A stretch of DNA of 64,000 nt, from positions 4,942,501 to 5,006,500 of the forward strand of contig NZ_CP152002.1 in assembly GCF_038595055.1 (NCBI RefSeq). The letters run 5' to 3'. The stretch's first letter is position 1; the number at the start of each line of letters is the position of its first letter. Shown here one piece after another: positions 35,549 to 44,671 of the stretch. This stretch comes from Paenibacillus sp. FSL R7-0345. GTDB lineage: Bacteria > Bacillota > Bacilli > Paenibacillales > Paenibacillaceae. A program made the position numbers and the translations under genes. The notes under the pieces were generated by a model. That model worked only from the letters and a program-made list of their open reading frames with translations, was not told the origin of the DNA and searched no databases.

Positions 35549-35734
35549 GTAACGGACCCAGCAGCCCTTATTTCTGGTCTCAGTCCATTTTTTGCAAGCT
35601 AACGGACACCCGAGCCCTTATGTCAGCGTATTCAGCCCAATATTCGCAGCTGGAGAGGCGATAAGGCCGCTGTGGTCCGTTAGCCCGGCTAGAAGAGTTG
35701 ATTTTCGGTAAATAAGGGCTCCGCTGTCCGTTAG
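35549..35734. repeat. Cluster of a ~23-nt dispersed repeat (two direct, two inverted copies)
   Basis: Copies near 35549-35572, 35599-35622, 35660-35682 (inverted) and 35711-35734 (inverted) share CTAACGGACMSCRGAGCCCT followed by TAT. The inverted pairs could fold as long hairpins. The rest of the 35,317-35,791 gap shows no gene. Confidence 0.75.
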
Positions 35735-35791
35735 AATTGCAACAAGATCCGGGTTGAACCAAGAGTACGAACTAACAATTCTGCCTGACCA

Positions 35792-36730
35792 TTAATCCTG
35801 TTCAGCCACCAGCTTGAGCTCAAACGCCTCATTACGGTCGCAGACAAGCACGCCGTCAATCACATCCAGCCGGGCAGCCTGAACCGAGGAGCGGCGGCTC
35901 TGGTACCTGTCTTCAGGACTGTCTTCACTCTCGCTGCCGTCTCTGCCGGGATGCGTGAAGTAGAAAATATAAGCCTCATCGCCCTGCACAACGACATCTG
36001 CATGCAGCCCGATGGTACCGTCATCCCCGCGGGTTCCCGGCTGATCCAGGATTAGACCGTTATGCTCCCATGTCTCCAGGTCACCGGAGCGAAAGACGCC
36101 CTGCCCGCGCCATTCGTCTACAATCATCCAGTACCAGCCTTTGAACCGGAAGACATTAGCTCCTTCATGCGGCCGGCCTGTTATGACCGGTCCGGTAACC
36201 TCCCAGTGGTACAGGTCCTTGCTGTCCGCCGCATAGGTATGCGACCCGTTCGCTTCATCCTTGTACCACATGCGGAACCCTCCGCCGGGCAGCCCGTGGA
36301 TGCAGGCATCGATTACCCGGTCCGAGCTCAGCTCAAGCCGGGAACGGAAGGTCCAGTCCAGCAGATTAGGACTGGTATAGTGGAGCATATCGCGCCGGTG
36401 GCCGGCCCAGCCGGACGGAATGCCCTGAATGTAGCTGACGTACATATGGTACAGCCCGTCATGCCAGATAATCTCCGGCGCCCAGAACGTGTTGCGGCCC
36501 CATTCGATATCAAGCCCCTCCAGGGTGCCGCGGTACAGCCAGCTTACTCCGCCGTCGCGCGAGGAAGCAACACCGAGGTCTGTGCCGTGCACCCAGGCCA
36601 CACCTTCTCCCTCCGCGGTCACTCTGCGGTTCGTATAAATCATCCACCATTCCTGTGCTTCCCGGTTCCAGATGATGACCGGATCAGCCGCCCCGTCGTA
36701 TACCGGGTCCCTGAATAAAGGTGCCTTCAT
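35792..36730 (-). CDS. GH43-like five-bladed beta-propeller glycosidase
   Basis: A 312-residue cytosolic protein with beta-propeller repeats of the GH43/GH32/GH117 type: AADPVIIWNREAQEWWMIYT near 15-34 (probable catalytic Asp), NTFWAPEIIWHDGLYHMYVSY near 80-100, DACIHGLPGGGFRMWYKDEA near 143-162 (candidate acid/base region) and FKGWYWMIVDEW. No signal peptide, so it would act on imported oligosaccharides. GGAGAGG lies upstream of the ATG. It follows the broken GH43 gene by 37 bases and is the last gene of the locus. Family-level call only; specificity could be arabinosidase, xylosidase or galactosidase. Confidence 0.7.
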   Translation of the reverse strand: MKAPLFRDPVYDGAADPVIIWNREAQEWWMIYTNRRVTAEGEGVAWVHGTDLGVASSRDGGVSWLYRGTLEGLDIEWGRNTFWAPEIIWHDGLYHMYVSYIQGIPSGWAGHRRDMLHYTSPNLLDWTFRSRLELSSDRVIDACIHGLPGGGFRMWYKDEANGSHTYAADSKDLYHWEVTGPVITGRPHEGANVFRFKGWYWMIVDEWRGQGVFRSGDLETWEHNGLILDQPGTRGDDGTIGLHADVVVQGDEAYIFYFTHPGRDGSESEDSPEDRYQSRRSSVQAARLDVIDGVLVCDRNEAFELKLVAEQD

Positions 36731-36767
36731 TGTGTTATCCTCTCCCGCTGCAATTTGGTTGCTGTTT

Positions 36768-38179
36768 TTATAATCCCGCCCGGTACTTAAATCCGCTGAA
36801 CCTTACCTCACCAGCTCCTGAAGCCTGCAGCGCAATACGCAGGCTCAGGAAGCCTCCGAGCACATTATGGTGAAAGCCGGACATTTCAAACCCGTGATCC
36901 AGCTTGCTCCACTCCCCTTTGGCATCCATGAAATACAGGCTTACCTCATGCTCGTCATTAATTAGCCTTAAGGTCACGGAACCTCCTGACGCTGCTGAGC
37001 GTTCGCTCGTGTTGCCGTTACGGTATGCAAATGCCTCCCTGCCGTCAAAGCCGATGCCATAGTGAAAACCCAGCTTATAGAACAGGCCGAGCGTCCCGTA
37101 CGCTCCGTCTTCAACAGCTATGGTAACCTCGGCGGTGTACGTATGATGCACCGGAATGCAAAGCAGCGGCCCGGACTGCTCACCGGGAACTGCTTTTAAT
37201 ACTACACTATTCTTATCGATCCGGTAATCTTCCCGGTGTACTCCGCCCCAAAAATGCCAGTGCAGCCCCAGGCCGCCGGATTCCTCAGATACGAGCGCCC
37301 GGTCAGGCTTTGATGGAAGGCCAATAGCGGGAGCAGCCCCCGCCTCCTGATCACCTGCCGTGAACCAGCCGTCCGCCGTCCAGGTTACCGGTTCAAGCAG
37401 CGACTGCCTGCCGAGCGGATAGTAGTCTTTTTCATAAGCATGATAGACAAGATACCAGTCTCCCTCCGGCGTATCCACCAGCGTGCCGTGACCTTTCGAC
37501 CACCACTGCTCTCTGCGGTGCTTTGTGCGTATAACCGGATTATGCGGTGAGTTTTCCCACGGTCCGTCTAGTGATGCCGCGCGTGCGGAGACGATCATAT
37601 GGCTGGTGGCCGGTCCGGCCGTCCCGCCTTGTGCACTGGTCATATAATAGTAACCGTCCTTGTAGGTCAGCTTGGGGGATTCCAGATAGAAGCCCTCCGT
37701 CAGCCACTCCTTCGGATAACGCCAGCCCGTATATACCTGCTCTAATTCGCCTGCTGTAGACAAGCGTCTTTGGACAAACGTATTCTGTAGCCTTCCGACA
37801 GAAACAAATAGCGGTTGCCCTGCTCATCTGCTGCATGACCCGGATCAATATACCCGACCTTCAGATCCACCGGTCTGCTCCATGGACCTGCCGGATTCTC
37901 TGCAGTCACAACCCAGTTCGTTCCCCGTGCAGGAAAATAGATATAGAAAAGTCCCTCATGATAAATGAAATCCGGCGCCATAATTGAACCGCCTACATGC
38001 TCAAGTACGGCATGACCGACCGGCTCCCAGTCCGTCAGGTCCAGGGAATGCCATATAAGCAGCCCCGGTGTGTAGTGGAAAGAAGAATGTGTCATGTAAT
38101 AGTGATCCCCGGCTCTGACTATTGACGGATCCGGATAATCTCCCGCCAAAATGGCGTTAATGCCTTGAATAGGTGTCAT
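36768..38179 (-). pseudogene. GH43 glycosidase gene broken by a single-base deletion
   Basis: Two frames together make one GH43 protein of about 470 residues. The first frame (start 38179) runs to RIRLSKD and then ends in ACLQQAN-stop; the second continues as LSTAGELEQVYTGWRYP. Inserting one G near 37765 (reading GAC GGC TTG) restores the expected RLSKDGLSTAGE and joins the frames exactly. Restored parts: GH43 propeller (DYPDPSIVRAGDHYYM, IMAPDFIYHEGLFYIY, WWSKGHGTLVDTPEGDWYLVYHAYE) and a C-terminal beta-sandwich from about 310. It is either a recent inactivating mutation or a sequencing error; no programmed-shift signal such as a long slippery run is visible. Confidence 0.85.
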
Positions 38180-38230
38180 AATCAGCCTCCATTAATCGAA
38201 TTGATAACGGCTTGCCAGGAACTGCTGAAC

Positions 38231-38266
38231 AGAAAAGATGCAGTCTGCCCGCAGGGCAGCTGCATC
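38231..38266 (-). terminator. Terminator after the giant lyase-like gene
   Basis: On the minus strand GATGCAG and CTGCCC pair with GGGCAG and CTGCATC around a short loop, followed by TTTTCTGTT. It partly separates the broken GH43 and last GH43-like genes from the rest of the locus. Confidence 0.75.
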
Positions 38267-38287
38267 CTTGTTACGCCATCCTGTGCC

Positions 38288-41200
38288 TTACTTTACAACT
38301 ACTGATATTGTCCCGCTCTCTGTCTCGCCTGCTGCATTCACCAGAACAGCACGATACTCATACACTCCTGCCGCTTTTTCTGACAGTACCGTTACTGCTG
38401 TCTGGGCAGCCGGTGTAGCTTCGCTGAGCTTCTGGGAGTCAACCAGCCTGCCGTTCTCATACAGGCGGTATTCCGAAGCATTTGTGCCCCACCACAGGTT
38501 CATGGTAATGCTGTAACTGCCGTCAGCATCCCAGTTGTCATGGGATAACACCGGTTTGCCGGGATCTGCATCCGTCACGCTGACGGTGAGCGGATCACTT
38601 TTCACCGTTCCATAGCTGTTGATCAGCTCACCGACATACGTATAGGTCCCGTTCGTTCTGCCGGATATCTCTGCCTTGGCGGTCTGTGCCTGCGGGGAGC
38701 TGCTCTTCAGCTCCTGGGTAGAAATCAGCTTGCCGTTTTCATACAGCTTGAACGCAGTCCCGTTCTCTCCCCAACATAAATTCATAGTGACGGTGTAGCT
38801 GCCGTCTTTAAGCCCTGTATCATGCCCGTTGTTGTCGGACAGAACCGGCTTGCCGGGTGCAGCCGCAGGTTCAGAAGGCCCGGCTCCTCCGGTCTTGCGG
38901 AACACAGCCTGCAGATTCCAGTCACGCGTCACATTGTAGGATTTAACTCCGCCAAGATAACCGCCGGCATACGTTGTCAGATTAAACAGCGGGTATTCCG
39001 TCCACAAATAACCCGCAGACAATCCGTAAAAGCTTACCGGCTCAACCCATTTCACAAATTCATAGCCGGGCGCGGGAACCGCAAGAACTGTAACGGCTGT
39101 AAGGTCGCCATGAACCGTCAACACGCTTCCTTCATTCCCTGAAGGCTGCGGGGCAGGCGGCAGGCCGTTCGGATTAACATACACTATCGTTGTCCCGGCC
39201 GCAGGGTCATTGGCTGTTGTGGTGATTGTGTAGACAGGATCGTAGCTTGCGAGATCCGTGCCTGTCTGCCCGAAGAGGCGCAGCTCCGCGATATTGCCGT
39301 ACCAGTTGCCGCCGTTAATCCGCAAATAACGGAACCCGGCGTCCTTGTACCGGTCCAGCACTCTGATTGGCTGCCATGTGTCATAACTGTAATTTTTGGA
39401 ACTCTCGGAGACCGTTATCCAGGTCACTCCGTCTGCCGACGCGCTTACGTTCACGCCTGAAGCTCTGGCCGGGAATCCGTTGCGGTTCAGTATCTCAATA
39501 CGGTCAAGCTGAACCCTTTTGCTGCTGTGCTTTGCGCCAAAATCAAGGGTGTAAGTTCCGTATCCGCCGCCCCCGGCTCTTACATCCGGGAAGGTGGAGA
39601 TTTTACCGTCGAACAAAAAGGGGATCTCGCCCGCATCCAGGGTATTATCCGACCCGGTAATTAGCGCTTCGGCAGCCGCATTAATCTCGTTGGCAGTATT
39701 CGAAACGAGAATTTTCCGGGACACCAGTGTATTGTTTGCACCTGCGGTATAGCTGTCAGGGTAGCTGTATACGGTATCCGCCGGAGTACCGTCTGCCAAG
39801 TTGTAATCGAGCGAAATGGCGGCATAGCCCGGCTTCGTTCCGGCACTGACGGTGTATTCAGCCGTATAGGTGCCGTTCTGGTGATCTGCAACCTGTACAG
39901 CCTCCCCTTGAATTGCAGCCCGGATATTGCCGATCGGCTCATCCGCTGAGAAGGACAGAACCACTTTATCCCCGATGACTGCCCTTGGCGGAACCGGCAG
40001 CGTATCCTGCACCGGCACGGCATTCTGCACGGTCAGGCTGATGTCCCTGATTACACCGGCCGTTTCATAACGTTCCCCGAAAATATGCAGATCCGCAACA
40101 GTAAACGGCTGATCCTCCGTGTAATCCTCCTTGTTTAGTACACCCGCCGTGATATCCTTCATGCGGAAATAGCGGAAGCCGGTATCCTTGTATTCAGTCT
40201 TTACCGTATAGCTGAACCAGCTGGTCGTATATTCTGAAATATCATCAGAGATCCGCACCCAGTTCGTATAATCATTGGAGGCCAGAATAACTGCTCCCTC
40301 GGATCGGGCAGGGAATGCTGCGTCCGGCAGCAGCCTGAACGCATCCGGCTTCACCTTGAAGCCTGCACCGAAATCAATCGTGAACTGCTTCTCATCCGCA
40401 ATCCAGCGGATCGGAATGCCGGAAGCATACAGGTCGACCAGCGAAGCCATATTGATGCTTGCGCTGTCCGGAGCCCCGGAAGCTATGCCGGTCAGATCAA
40501 GCGCCCCGTCATCAAGCAGCGGATTCAGCAGCCGCAGCCCTTTTACCGCTTCCTTAAGCTCCAGCAGCGCCGTATTCCGCGCCGCTTCATCATCAGAGCT
40601 GATGAGCGCCAGTGCAGCATCATATTTGCTGCGGAACAGGGTATAGCCGGCTGTCTCATACTTTTGGGCCGGATCATAGGCGCTGATCACATTCGCAATT
40701 GTATCACTATAAAGACCGGCCACCGTTACAGTGACTTCCAGCAGCTTAATAGCAGTTCCGTTTGTAAGCGTCACATAGAAAGAATAATCACCAGGCGGCT
40801 GCGATGCCGGCAGCTTCCCGGTCAGTACGCCCCCATTGCTGACGGAAATTCCCGCATCCGCCAGGAAGCCCGCATTATCTCCTGAAATGCCATAGGTTAA
40901 GCTCTGCCCGGCATTTGCCGCTGCATTGGAGACATCATACAGCAGCTGTGCCGACGGATAGGCATCCAGTCCGAGCGTACTGGCATTTCCTTTGAAGGCA
41001 GGCGATTTTACTGTAGTGCTGTTGACGAGTACATGGTCTAATTCGATAGAATCGCCAGGCTCCCCGGATATTCTGAAATATAGGATCGAATCTGCCTGAA
41101 ATGCCGTAGCAGGCAGAGCAGATAGATTCATAACCGCATATTTCCATTCCCCTCCGGTATCGGGCAGCCGGAACGAAGCAAACGGCTCCTTGTCTGTGCC

Positions 41201-43681
41201 GCCCTGCAGTGCCAGCGTTGTAATGGCATTGCTCCTGATCCTGACAGCCAGGTCGCCCCCACGCCAGATGCCCATCCCGTAGACGGCAAAGAGCGAGCTT
41301 TCTTTCGAGGTCTCTACCCGGACTGCATCTGCTGTCCGGACAATACGGCTGTCAAACGGGGTGAACCGCGTCTCCAGCTGGTATGGCACTGTCCCCCCAT
41401 TCTCCTGGGTGAGTACGGGAGGTACGGCTGTTCCTGAAGCGGTCTCCGGAATATAGAGCCAGGAGTCGTTGACCGTCAGACCATACACCTCCCATGTCCG
41501 GTACATGGCTTCGGCTACATACTGAAAGTCAGGATTATTGTCCGTATAGCCTTTTCCATATTTATAGATATAGTAGTAATCCTCACGGCCGCCGAGCCGT
41601 CCCCGTCTATCAGGACTTACCGGGGCATTCAGGCCGTCATTAAAGGGCACATCATATCCAAGATTATATTTGTAGTAATAGTTCACTCCCTTGATCAGCC
41701 GGTCATTCATAAAGGAATATACATCGACACTGTCAGCATCCGATGATGCTGTTCCGTTAACCGGATCAAGCAATGTGCCTTGAGCGGAAATGATCGCAGC
41801 CAGAACGGCCAGACCTTCAATATTATCAAAGGAATGCGGCTGGTCGCGGACCATCTCTTTAACAGCTATAACCGGCTCAGGAAGCTCGTTCCCGCTGCTG
41901 TCTACCGTAAATTCAAACATGGCATTGGCAATTGCACCGTTCTGATACGGCATTGTCGTGCCGGCATTTACAGTCGCCCACTCCAGGATGCGTTCATAGT
42001 CGGCTTTGCTGTCCATGAACACGTAAGAGGATAACGTAGCCATGACCGAGGTCTGATGCTGGTTCAGCCAGTTGGTGTTGCGTTCCATCCACAGCCTGAG
42101 CGCCGGCTTCTGGAAGTTGTCGCTGTACTGCTGCGAATATTCCTCCTTCCACTCCAGCTCCTCACGGCCTGTGCTTGTGTAACGCAGCAATTCCGCTGCG
42201 GCATTCATCATGTACATGGGTGGTCCCTGCTGAATATGCGCATCCGTCACGTATTTTGCCAGCGACGGGTCAAGGCTTCCCCATAAAAGAACGATACGCA
42301 GGGCTTTTTCACGGTAATCTGCATCCCCGGTCATAAAGTACATGACAGCCTGATAATAGGCCGCAGTGGCATCCTGGGTCATCTGATTGTTGAACAGACT
42401 GGTGCTGTAGTTGTTATATGAATAATTCGGCACAAGGTGGCTGAGATCTGCCGCCGGATCTTTATCATTTTTAATGGCATAAGATTTAGAAGCAAAGCTG
42501 CTGGAGGCAAAAGCGGTATAGTACCCGTACCACGGCTGCTCTTTGTTCAGAATGTGCTCTCTCACCCGCAACAGCTCCTGTGGTGCAACACTGACAGCGG
42601 GATGAACAAGCTCTGTCCCCGTATTGTTGATGAATACCGGCAGCGGCTCAGCCAGATTCTGCATCGCAGCCACCAGCTCAGCCGCAACCGCCAGAAGAGC
42701 GGCTTGCTCCGCAGCCGGATCGGCCCTAAGTCCCTCAGCCTGCTCCAGAACCTCCAGCAGCCTGCTCCACGTTTCGTCCGAATAGTACCGCTGGCCTTCT
42801 GCGGCGATTTTCCGGGCCTGGGCAATAGCTGAGTCCACGCTTGAGGACATATAGAGGGCCTGAAGCTCAGCTGCATTCAAGGCATAATTATAGATCCGGA
42901 ATTCATCCAGCGAGCCATTGAACAGCGGATCAGCAAACTGGCTCTTCCCGAGGTAATTAAGCGATGGTTTAATTTGGCTAGGTTTAATCGACACATTGGC
43001 TTCGGCCTGCTGCTCCCCGTTCACATACAGGCGCGCCTTGCCGCCGCCCAGCGACATAGCCACATGCACCCACTGGCCTGCGGCAAGCTGGGCCGTCTGG
43101 ACGGATTGCTCGCTCCCGCCGTTCTTGACGGCAAACCGCATATAATTGCCTGTCTTGGGCGTCAGGAACATATATTGGGTCGTGCCGTTTCCGAAGTCGA
43201 AGATACGCTGCCAGTCCTTTCCGCCCTTCCAGTTCACCCAGGCGGATACGGTAATTTCGTCGGCAGCCGCTGGCGGAAGAGTAGCCGGCAGGGTCACATA
43301 GCTGTCGCTTCCGTTCAGACTGATCGCCTGGCCCACCCGGCCCTCTGCATAGACCGGGGTTCCGGATACCGCTGCGTCAGCCAGGCCATCCTCACTGCCG
43401 GCGTTGCCGTCAAACGGGTAGCGGACTACATTCCCGTACGCAGCCGCGGTAACAGTAACTGCCGCTTCAGCCGGCAATTCACTTACCGGGGCTTCAATAT
43501 AAGTGGAGTCCGTAACCCCGGCACGTATTCCATCGTCTGACACAGAAGAGGTTAGGACGGTTCCGGCAGACAGCCGAGTTGTACCGCCCGCAGCCTCTGC
43601 GGGGAAAACCGGTGTTGCCGCCAAGATAACCGAAACCGCCGCAATTGCACATTTGTACATCCAGCTTTTTAGCGTTTTCAT
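38288..43681 (-). CDS. Giant secreted alginate-lyase-fold protein with carbohydrate-binding modules (1797 aa)
   Basis: Parts in order: signal peptide (1-31, ending AEAAG); LamG/concanavalin-like domain (~85-280: ITVSAWVNWKGGKDWQRIFDFG); FIVAR-like helices; an (alpha/alpha)-toroid domain of alginate-lyase type (~360-740: DATAAYYQAVMYFMTGDADYREKALRI, NTNWLNQHQTSVMATLSSYV, RDQPHSFDNIEGLAVLAAII, RLGGREDYYYIY); a beta-sandwich; a putative-Ig (He_PIG) domain; FIVAR-like helices; two F5/8 type C modules (~1080-1199 and 1348-1464); a bacterial-repeat-like domain; and two ChiA-type FnIII-like modules (~1605-1700 and 1703-1797) starting GKPVLS. No SLH or LPXTG anchor is seen, so it is probably released. 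It would cut an anionic or complex polysaccharide outside the cell; the class of lyase or hydrolase is not certain. GGGAGG lies just before the ATG. Confidence 0.78.
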   Translation of the reverse strand: MKTLKSWMYKCAIAAVSVILAATPVFPAEAAGGTTRLSAGTVLTSSVSDDGIRAGVTDSTYIEAPVSELPAEAAVTVTAAAYGNVVRYPFDGNAGSEDGLADAAVSGTPVYAEGRVGQAISLNGSDSYVTLPATLPPAAADEITVSAWVNWKGGKDWQRIFDFGNGTTQYMFLTPKTGNYMRFAVKNGGSEQSVQTAQLAAGQWVHVAMSLGGGKARLYVNGEQQAEANVSIKPSQIKPSLNYLGKSQFADPLFNGSLDEFRIYNYALNAAELQALYMSSSVDSAIAQARKIAAEGQRYYSDETWSRLLEVLEQAEGLRADPAAEQAALLAVAAELVAAMQNLAEPLPVFINNTGTELVHPAVSVAPQELLRVREHILNKEQPWYGYYTAFASSSFASKSYAIKNDKDPAADLSHLVPNYSYNNYSTSLFNNQMTQDATAAYYQAVMYFMTGDADYREKALRIVLLWGSLDPSLAKYVTDAHIQQGPPMYMMNAAAELLRYTSTGREELEWKEEYSQQYSDNFQKPALRLWMERNTNWLNQHQTSVMATLSSYVFMDSKADYERILEWATVNAGTTMPYQNGAIANAMFEFTVDSSGNELPEPVIAVKEMVRDQPHSFDNIEGLAVLAAIISAQGTLLDPVNGTASSDADSVDVYSFMNDRLIKGVNYYYKYNLGYDVPFNDGLNAPVSPDRRGRLGGREDYYYIYKYGKGYTDNNPDFQYVAEAMYRTWEVYGLTVNDSWLYIPETASGTAVPPVLTQENGGTVPYQLETRFTPFDSRIVRTADAVRVETSKESSLFAVYGMGIWRGGDLAVRIRSNAITTLALQGGTDKEPFASFRLPDTGGEWKYAVMNLSALPATAFQADSILYFRISGEPGDSIELDHVLVNSTTVKSPAFKGNASTLGLDAYPSAQLLYDVSNAAANAGQSLTYGISGDNAGFLADAGISVSNGGVLTGKLPASQPPGDYSFYVTLTNGTAIKLLEVTVTVAGLYSDTIANVISAYDPAQKYETAGYTLFRSKYDAALALISSDDEAARNTALLELKEAVKGLRLLNPLLDDGALDLTGIASGAPDSASINMASLVDLYASGIPIRWIADEKQFTIDFGAGFKVKPDAFRLLPDAAFPARSEGAVILASNDYTNWVRISDDISEYTTSWFSYTVKTEYKDTGFRYFRMKDITAGVLNKEDYTEDQPFTVADLHIFGERYETAGVIRDISLTVQNAVPVQDTLPVPPRAVIGDKVVLSFSADEPIGNIRAAIQGEAVQVADHQNGTYTAEYTVSAGTKPGYAAISLDYNLADGTPADTVYSYPDSYTAGANNTLVSRKILVSNTANEINAAAEALITGSDNTLDAGEIPFLFDGKISTFPDVRAGGGGYGTYTLDFGAKHSSKRVQLDRIEILNRNGFPARASGVNVSASADGVTWITVSESSKNYSYDTWQPIRVLDRYKDAGFRYLRINGGNWYGNIAELRLFGQTGTDLASYDPVYTITTTANDPAAGTTIVYVNPNGLPPAPQPSGNEGSVLTVHGDLTAVTVLAVPAPGYEFVKWVEPVSFYGLSAGYLWTEYPLFNLTTYAGGYLGGVKSYNVTRDWNLQAVFRKTGGAGPSEPAAAPGKPVLSDNNGHDTGLKDGSYTVTMNLCWGENGTAFKLYENGKLISTQELKSSSPQAQTAKAEISGRTNGTYTYVGELINSYGTVKSDPLTVSVTDADPGKPVLSHDNWDADGSYSITMNLWWGTNASEYRLYENGRLVDSQKLSEATPAAQTAVTVLSEKAAGVYEYRAVLVNAAGETESGTISVVVK

Positions 43682-43769
43682 TTTTTCCTCCCGGGTTCAT
43701 TTTGTTGAACAATCCCAGTACTTTTAATGAAGGCCCTCTCCTATTCCGGTGAAGCTCTTTTTCTGTTTA

Positions 43770-44630
43770 CTAGCTAAAATGACGCCGGATACGCTCATAT
43801 TCGTCAGCCGTAATGGCCAGCACCGTCCCGTGCTTGAAGCGGTAAGGAAAGCTGAACTGCTCATCCGAGCGGACAAACCGCCCGCCTCGCAGCGTGTCGG
43901 CGACAAACGGAACATAACCCTGTCCTTCGCCGCGCACGCCGTAAAAGTCGAGCATCAGGCACCATTTTCCGTCCGGAAGCTTGAATGCGGTAGGACCTTC
44001 GTACGCACCAGGCGTAAGCTTAGCCATTTCTGCGGCAAAACTCATATTCTCTGTATAGGCTCCGGTAAGTGTCTCCCCATGCTGAAGCAGAATGCCGCTC
44101 CCGTCCTTCCTGCACAGCAGCTGCGGCTTGTCAAAGCTTATGAAATCCCTCGTCCGTGTGTAAAAGATTGCTTTGTCCCCAAAATGATTGGAGGCATGGG
44201 CTGCGCTAAAATGAATGACGTACTCATCCCGCCCCGCATCATGGAATACTTCCGGTGCCCACAGGCAGCCGAAGTCTTCATCGCCCAGCCCGACCAGTCT
44301 TTCCTCCGACCAGTTCACCAGATCACCGGATTCCCAGAGTACCAGATGCTTGCTCCCGCTGCGGGCGATATTCTGCCATTGCCCTTGATACTTAGTATTG
44401 AAGTTATTTGCCAGGCTAAGGTCGGTAGACAGGATATAAAATTTACCCGATTGTGCGCGGACGATCGTGTGATCCCTCACCCCTTTATCTCCCTTTTGGC
44501 TCCACAGCACCGGTTCACAGCCGTTCACCTGCTCCCAGTTGAATCCGTCCCTGCTGAGGCCGAAGTAGACCTGCTCCCCGTCCGGCGTCTCCTTCTCCCG
44601 GAAATGTACAAATAAATATGCGCTTGCCAT
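43770..44630 (-). CDS. GH43-like glycosidase (286 aa)
   Basis: A compact cytosolic beta-propeller protein. Blades are marked by YLFVHFREKETPDGEQVYFG, VRDHTIVRAQSGKFYILSTD (probable catalytic Asp), GCLWAPEVFHDAGRDEYVIHFS, YEGPTAFKLPDGKWCLMLDFY (candidate acid Glu) and FKHGTVLAITADEY at the end. No signal peptide. It lies 41 bases after the GH28-like gene and 88 before the secreted giant. Such small GH43 proteins in importer loci usually trim arabinose, xylose or galactose from imported oligosaccharides. Confidence 0.75.
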   Translation of the reverse strand: MASAYLFVHFREKETPDGEQVYFGLSRDGFNWEQVNGCEPVLWSQKGDKGVRDHTIVRAQSGKFYILSTDLSLANNFNTKYQGQWQNIARSGSKHLVLWESGDLVNWSEERLVGLGDEDFGCLWAPEVFHDAGRDEYVIHFSAAHASNHFGDKAIFYTRTRDFISFDKPQLLCRKDGSGILLQHGETLTGAYTENMSFAAEMAKLTPGAYEGPTAFKLPDGKWCLMLDFYGVRGEGQGYVPFVADTLRGGRFVRSDEQFSFPYRFKHGTVLAITADEYERIRRHFS

Positions 44631-44671
44631 GGTAATACCCCCGCTCCTATTCTGTGGCGCTTCCGACAGCC

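Noticed and set aside
35580..35762. 60-codon minus-strand ORF in the repeat cluster
   Set aside because: It is formed entirely of dispersed repeat copies and has no ribosome site.
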